Source: Clostridia bacterium (lineage in GTDB: Bacteria; Bacillota; Clostridia; Christensenellales; Aristaeellaceae). Taken from it: 9,341 nt of DNA. Positions 6,033-9,341 of the stretch are shown piece by piece. Position numbers and translations under genes: made by a program. The notes beneath the pieces are model-generated. The model ran no database searches. It saw only the letters and a list, made by a program, of their open reading frames with translations, and was not told the origin of the DNA. Numbering within the stretch: the stretch's first letter is position 1; each line of letters starts with the position of its first letter. The stretch lies in assembly GCA_017469605.1 (NCBI GenBank), contig JAFUGB010000115.1:1-9341 (forward strand). The letters are read 5' to 3'.

Positions 6033-6080
6033 TTATCCACAATATCCACCGCCTCTACTGCTACTACGGATATATATATT
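6033..6080 (+). other. Origin unwinding element: DnaA-box pair, DnaA-trios, AT tract
   Basis: A perfect box TTATCCACA (6033-6041) abuts a degenerate ATATCCACC (6042-6050). Then comes a short GC segment GCCT (6051-6054), four trinucleotides CTA-CTG-CTA-CTA (6055-6066) and GGATATATATATT (6068-6080). This is the order described for the B. subtilis basal unwinding element, where DnaA loads from the boxes onto single-stranded 3'-GAT-5' trios and melts the AT tract. The trio polarity and position, pointing toward dnaN, match B. subtilis. Confidence 0.85.
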
Positions 6081-6111
6081 CAGCTACCACATGGAGTAAG
6101 GATGTGAACGT

Positions 6112-7227
6112 ATGCATTTTCTGGTGAACGCTTCCGATATCAACGCCGGCATGAGCCTGGTGAGCCACGCGCTCAGCGCGCGTCCCATGCGCCAGGTATA
6201 TGAGGGCGTGCTGATCGAAACAGCCGACGAGGGCATTTATCTGACCTGTACCGACGGCGAAATGACCATTCGCACCCGGGTAAACGCCGCCATTTCCGAG
6301 GAAGGCGTGGCGCTGATGCCCGCCAAGCTGCTGGGCGAGCTGCTGCGCAAGCTCAGCGGCGAGGTGGATATCACCATTGACAAGCGCTTCCGGGCAGAGA
6401 TCCGCGCCCAGGGCAGCAATACCAATATGGCCGGCACCGACGCCAGCGAATTTCCCGATGTGCCAGAGGTGCAGGACCGGGAATTTGCGGTGGAGGTGCC
6501 CCAGAACAAGCTGCGCGACGCCGTGAGCCGCATCATGTTTGCCGTGTCCACCGATGAAACCCGCCGCATCCTCACCGGCATCCTGATGGAGATATTCCCC
6601 CAGGAGCTTCGGCTGGTGGGATTGGACGGCTTCCGCCTGGCGCTGCAGCGGGTGGCCGGCGAGTTTGCGCTGCCTGAGAACAGGGAAAGCGTATCCGCCG
6701 TGATCCCCGGCCGCATCCTGGGCGAGTTTGCCAGGATGCTGGGTGAAAGCGAATCGCCCGTGCGGATGCTGTGCGGCAAAAACCGCTTCATGCTCAGCTT
6801 TGAGGATACCTGCTGCTATACCAGCCTGCTTACAGGCGAGTTCATCAACTATAAGCAGATCCTGCCCACGGCCTGGCAGAGCCAGGTGAAGCTGCGCCGG
6901 GACGATTTCATCGGCGCCATCGAGCGCGCCAGTCTGATGGCCCGCGAAGGCAAAAACAATCTGCTGCGCCTGTCGCTTACCGACAGCGAAATGACCATCA
7001 CCGCCAACGCCGAGCGTGGCAACGCCATGGAAAAGATCCCCGCGAGCTATTCCAAGGATCAATTCAAGATCGCCTTCAACGCCCGCTATCTGTTTGACGT
7101 GATCCGCAATGTGTATACCGATGAAATGTGCATGCGGTTCAATTCCAGCGTATCCCCCTGCACCATCGCGCCCCTGGAGGGCGATCAGTTTACCTACCTG
7201 GTGCTGCCGGTGCGCGTGCTGGACTGA
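6112..7227 (+). CDS. dnaN: DNA polymerase III beta sliding clamp (DnaN)
   Basis: DnaN dimerises into the ring that tethers polymerase III to DNA and docks many repair and regulatory proteins. The 371 residues match the usual ~370, with three clamp folds (about 1-120, 125-250, 251-371). Recognisable segments are FPDVPEV (114-120), FAVSTDETRRILTGIL (143-158), DGFRLA (172-177), EFINYKQILP (243-252) and the C-terminal YLVLPVRV (362-369) that lines the client-binding pocket. ATG 6112 is preceded by AAGGA (6098-6102) at 9 bases; an upstream in-frame ATG (6091) is followed at once by a stop. The AT tract of the origin ends only 31 bases before the start. dnaN normally follows dnaA and precedes recF, but here neither neighbour is present. 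The likely promoter is at 5615-5643, so expression probably responds to DnaA bound across the leader. Confidence 0.97.
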   Translation: MHFLVNASDINAGMSLVSHALSARPMRQVYEGVLIETADEGIYLTCTDGEMTIRTRVNAAISEEGVALMPAKLLGELLRKLSGEVDITIDKRFRAEIRAQGSNTNMAGTDASEFPDVPEVQDREFAVEVPQNKLRDAVSRIMFAVSTDETRRILTGILMEIFPQELRLVGLDGFRLALQRVAGEFALPENRESVSAVIPGRILGEFARMLGESESPVRMLCGKNRFMLSFEDTCCYTSLLTGEFINYKQILPTAWQSQVKLRRDDFIGAIERASLMAREGKNNLLRLSLTDSEMTITANAERGNAMEKIPASYSKDQFKIAFNARYLFDVIRNVYTDEMCMRFNSSVSPCTIAPLEGDQFTYLVLPVRVLD

Positions 7228-7269
7228 CAGGCGAGGAATATGGCGCGCCGCTGCCAAAAAACAGGAATA

Positions 7270-7303
7270 CCCCGGGGGCTTTTTCCCCGGGGGTTCTTTT
7301 TTT
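7270..7303 (+). terminator. Intrinsic terminator after dnaN
   Basis: CCCCGGGG (7270-7277) pairs with CCCCGGGG (7285-7292) around a 7-base loop, followed by TTC and seven Ts (7297-7303). It lies 42 bases after the dnaN stop. dnaN therefore appears to end its transcript rather than continue into recF or the coiled-coil gene. Confidence 0.88.
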
Positions 7304-7361
7304 GCGGCTTTGCGGAACGACGGTCTGCGAAAATTTATTGCGTAAATTGTTACAATGCAAA

Positions 7362-7390
7362 TTGACTTATGTCAGAAATTCTAATATAAT
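7362..7390 (+). promoter_or_regulatory. Consensus sigma-A promoter of the coiled-coil gene
   Basis: TTGACT (7362-7367), a 17-base spacer and TATAAT (7385-7390) match the housekeeping consensus at 11 of 12 positions with optimal spacing, in an AT-rich stretch after the dnaN terminator. Transcription should start near 7397, giving a leader of about 47 bases. Confidence 0.88.
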
Positions 7391-7404
7391 TTTGAAGAAT
7401 ATAA

Positions 7405-7425
7405 TGCCATTTTTGTGAAATGGCA
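7405..7425 (+). promoter_or_regulatory. Leader hairpin before the coiled-coil gene
   Basis: TGCCATTT (7405-7412) and AAATGGCA (7418-7425) form a perfect 8-bp stem with a 5-base loop. It lies between the predicted start of transcription and the GGAG ribosome binding site (7431-7434). It has no T-run, so it is not a terminator. It may stabilise the mRNA 5' end, bind a regulator, or modulate ribosome access. Confidence 0.5.
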
Positions 7426-7443
7426 ATTGTGGAGTGACTGTTT

Positions 7444-9341
7444 ATGAAAAAAACGTCGATCATCAATAGCTTTACGGTGATTCTGAGCCTGCTGCTTGTG
7501 GCTGCGCTGGCGTTTATTGTGATCTCCCAGTCCCAGCAGCGGGATATGCAGGATGATCTCAGCCAGGTCAGCGACCGGCTTACGCTGATGCAGCAAAGGC
7601 TGTCTTCCATGGAAAAGGACAAGCAGGAGCTGGAGACCCAGCTGGCGCAAAAGGAAACCAGCCTGCAGTCCGCCCAGGCTGAATTGACCGATACCCGCAC
7701 AGCCATGACCGATATTTCCTCCCAGAAGGATAAAGATACCGCCGAGCTTGCCAACACCAAAAAGGCCCTGGCCGACGCCCAAAGCGAGCTGGAGCAGCTG
7801 AAGGCAGATTTGCAGGCCATGTCGGCCGGCAGCGAAATCAGCGCCCAAAATTTGGCGGACAGCGAAGCCTCCCTGGCCTCCCTTCGGGAGCAGCTGAACG
7901 CGATGCAGGAGGTGCTGGATGAAAAGGATGAAAAACAGCAGAGCTCGGATGCCGCGCTGGATTCCTTTAAAACCATGCTGAACACCGCCATGAGCGACCT
8001 GTCCGCCACCCGCGCCTCCCTGGCGCAGAAAAGCGCCCAGTACGACGAAATGGAGCAGGAGCTGACCGGCGCGCAGGAAACGCTGGCCGCTGTCCAGCTG
8101 GATTTGACCAATACCAAAAAGCTGCTCACGGAGGCGCAGGGCGCGCGGGACCAGAACGCCGAAAGTCTGAAAAAGGCCAATGACGAGCTGTCCTCCCTGA
8201 AGGAGATGCTGACGGCCACCGAGACCAAGCTGGACGCCGCCGCCGTCGCCCTGGAGCAGAAGGACGCCCAGCAGCTGCAGATGAACGCCGCCACCGAATC
8301 CATACAGGCCACGCTGAGCGAAAAAGAAAGCGCGCTGGCTGATGCGCAGGCCACGCTGGAAATCCGGGAAAAGGCGCTTTCTGACGCCCAGGAAGCGCTG
8401 AAAACAAAGGAAAAGGCGCTCTCCGAGGCCCAGGAAGCGCTGGAAGCCGGGCAAAAAGCGCTCTCCGAGGCCCAGGAAGCGCTGGAAACCAAGGAAAAGG
8501 CGCTCTCCGACGCCCAGACCCGGCAGGAAGCGCTGAAGAGCGGCATGGCCGATGCCACCGCCCAGCAGCAGACCGCCGCTGAGGAGCTGACCGCCGTCCA
8601 GGCCGCGCTGGCTGCCGCCCAGAAGGAATTGACCGATACCAAGGCCGCCCTGGAGACCACCGCTGGCCAGCACAGGGAGGCCCAGGAGCAGCTCAGCGCC
8701 GCGCGCAAGGAGCTGGCCGACAACCAGGAAGAAATGAAAAAAGCCGCCGCTGACCTGGCGGATATGACCGCGCTGCAGGAAAAAACCGCCGCGGAGCTCC
8801 AGGACGCCCAAACGGCGCTGGAAAGCGCGGCGGCCCGGCAGGCGGCTGACGTCGATACCGCCAAGGCCGGCCTGGCCGAATTGACCGAAAAGCAGGAGAC
8901 CACCGCCAAGGATTTGGCCGCCGTTCAGGAAACGCTGCAGGCCCGGGAAAAAGAGCTCACCGCTGTCCGGGCCGATTTGGCCGCCGCCCAGAAAGAGCTG
9001 GCCGATCAGCAGAAGCGGCTGGAAGAATCCCAGGCTTCCCTTTATGAAATGACCGCCCAGCAGCAGGCCACCCAGCAGGAGCTGGCCGCCGCCCAGGCCG
9101 CGCTGGCCCAGGCCGCGGCAGTGCCGGCGGGGCTGCCCGATCTGCCCGAGACCGAGCTGACTGTCCAGGAGATCATCCCTGAGGCCGTGCCCTCCGAAGC
9201 CGTGGAACCTGAAGCCGTGGAACCTGAAGCCGTGGAACCCGAAGTCGTGGAACCCGAAGCCGTGGAACCCGACGCTGTGGAGCCCGAGGCCGTGGAGCCC
9301 GAGGCCGTGGAACCCGAAGCCGTGGAACCCGAAGCTGAGCC
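7444..9341 (+). CDS. Membrane-anchored long coiled-coil protein with C-terminal VEPEA repeats (3' end beyond window)
   Basis: I do not recognise a family. 632 residues are visible and the frame is open at the window edge. Residues 1-10 carry two lysines, and residues 11-27 are a single hydrophobic segment continuing past a possible AxA site, so an N-in signal anchor is more likely than a cleaved signal. Residues 29-559 are almost entirely heptad-like (Ala, Glu, Gln, Leu, Lys), with no cysteine or tryptophan in what I translated, consistent with a long extracytoplasmic coiled-coil rod. Residues 295-345 include tandem 14-residue repeats of the EKALSEAQEALETK type. From about residue 580 a Pro/Glu-rich tail of EAVEP pentapeptides follows. 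ATG 7444 has GGAG 9 bases upstream and its own promoter. Composition alone can mimic SMC or tail proteins; no ATPase, peptidase or cell-wall-binding domain is visible before the edge. A structural or tethering role in the envelope is a guess. Confidence 0.85.
   Translation, partial: MKKTSIINSFTVILSLLLVAALAFIVISQSQQRDMQDDLSQVSDRLTLMQQRLSSMEKDKQELETQLAQKETSLQSAQAELTDTRTAMTDISSQKDKDTAELANTKKALADAQSELEQLKADLQAMSAGSEISAQNLADSEASLASLREQLNAMQEVLDEKDEKQQSSDAALDSFKTMLNTAMSDLSATRASLAQKSAQYDEMEQELTGAQETLAAVQLDLTNTKKLLTEAQGARDQNAESLKKANDELSSLKEMLTATETKLDAAAVALEQKDAQQLQMNAATESIQATLSEKESALADAQATLEIREKALSDAQEALKTKEKALSEAQEALEAGQKALSEAQEALETKEKALSDAQTRQEALKSGMADATAQQQTAAEELTAVQAALAAAQKELTDTKAALETTAGQHREAQEQLSAARKELADNQEEMKKAAADLADMTALQEKTAAELQDAQTALESAAARQAADVDTAKAGLAELTEKQETTAKDLAAVQETLQAREKELTAVRADLAAAQKELADQQKRLEESQASLYEMTAQQQATQQELAAAQAALAQAAAVPAGLPDLPETELTVQEIIPEAVPSEAVEPEAVEPEAVEPEVVEPEAVEPDAVEPEAVEPEAVEPEAVEPEAE
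8326..8520 (+). repeat. 42-bp tandem repeats encoding two heptads each
   Basis: Units of 42 bp start at 8326, 8368, 8410, 8452 and 8494 (the last partial), encoding ExALSxAQEALxxK-type 14-mers. The middle units are nearly identical: 30 bases at 8416-8445 recur exactly at 8458-8487. The period of two heptads preserves the coiled-coil register, so unit gain or loss would alter rod length without breaking the frame or the coil. The older flanking unit (8326) is more diverged. Confidence 0.85.
9196..9341 (+). repeat. 15-bp tandem repeat encoding EAVEP pentapeptides
   Basis: Nine full units of the GAAGCCGTGGAACCC type run from 9196 to 9330, a partial unit reaches the window edge, and a degenerate unit lies at 9181-9195. 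Variants (GTC, GAC GCT, GAG) are scattered among near-identical copies. The encoded acidic, proline-spaced tail resembles extended linkers in surface or cell-envelope proteins. The total number of units is unknown because the array continues out of the window. Confidence 0.92.

Larger units (their letters stand above)
5700..6080. other. oriC: Predicted chromosomal replication origin (oriC)
   Basis: This non-coding segment upstream of dnaN is dense in DnaA boxes (consensus TTATCCACA). Perfect copies lie at 5727-5735 (minus) and 6033-6041 (plus). One-mismatch copies lie at 5779-5787 (plus), 5806-5814 (minus), 5815-5823 (minus) and 5980-5988 (plus), and several degenerate copies accompany them. 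The left cluster is mainly on the minus strand and the right cluster entirely on the plus strand, so they face each other across a GC-rich spacer (5824-5946) with small hairpins such as GGGCAT/ATGCCC (5831-5847) and the palindrome CCGGCGCCGG (5852-5861). The right end carries a B. subtilis-type unwinding element next to dnaN. Proximity to dnaN and parS supports the call. The long reading frames crossing it do not resemble proteins. dnaA itself is not adjacent. Confidence 0.9.

Noticed and set aside
5760..6107. Short + strand frames of 85-115 codons across the origin region
   Set aside because: They run through the DnaA boxes, lack ribosome binding sites and have unprotein-like composition; the region is better explained as oriC.
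7350..8909. A 519-codon minus-strand frame (and a 476-codon one) opposite the coiled-coil gene
   Set aside because: The products are Ser/Ala/Cys- or Gly/Leu/Gln-rich mirror images of the repetitive coding strand. The + frame has a consensus promoter, ribosome binding site and signal anchor, and these do not.
1..9341. CRISPR arrays, tRNA or rRNA genes, insertion sequences, prophage genes
   Set aside because: None was seen: there are no spaced direct repeats other than the in-frame coding repeats, no cloverleaf candidates and no transposase or integrase motifs.

Overview
The window looks like chromosome-origin territory of a GC-rich member of the Bacillota (Clostridia-like). The indications are an AddA-type helicase-nuclease, strong AGGAGG-type ribosome binding sites, sigma-A-like promoters, exact copies of the parS consensus known from Bacillus subtilis, and a B. 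subtilis-style origin-opening element. This assignment is an inference from gene families and sites; no rRNA or other strong taxonomic marker is present. All recognisable genes read on the + strand.

Layout. (1) Bases 2-1822: a cell-wall precursor pair, the 3' part of glmM (phosphoglucosamine mutase) followed after 3 bases by a left-handed beta-helix protein resembling the acetyltransferase half of GlmU. The pair ends at a strong intrinsic terminator (1838-1884). (2) Bases 1885-2033: a short intergenic region with two perfect 16-bp parS sites 49 bp apart, immediately upstream of addA. (3) Bases 2034-5423: addA, a full-length recombination helicase-nuclease, with no addB beside it. (4) Bases 5424-6111: a 688-bp non-coding region that reads as oriC. 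It holds a parS-like palindrome with a different core, a near-consensus extended -10 promoter, a left cluster of mostly minus-strand DnaA boxes, a GC-rich spacer, a right cluster of plus-strand boxes including four TTATCCC-type boxes spaced exactly 11 bp apart, and finally a DnaA-box pair, DnaA-trio and AT-rich tract abutting dnaN. (5) Bases 6112-7227: dnaN (sliding clamp), closed by a terminator. (6) Bases 7444 to the edge: a gene with a textbook promoter for a membrane-anchored, very long coiled-coil protein ending in VEPEA-type pentapeptide repeats; it runs off the window.

How it fits together. The central 5 kb gathers initiation (DnaA boxes, trio, unwinding tract), segregation (parS), elongation (DnaN) and fork or break repair (AddA). 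The striking point is what is missing: dnaA is not next to its boxes and recF does not follow dnaN. The usual dnaA-oriC-dnaN-recF order has been replaced by addA-oriC-dnaN-coiled coil. The glmM pair and the coiled-coil gene appear transcriptionally separate, being bounded by terminators or having their own promoter.
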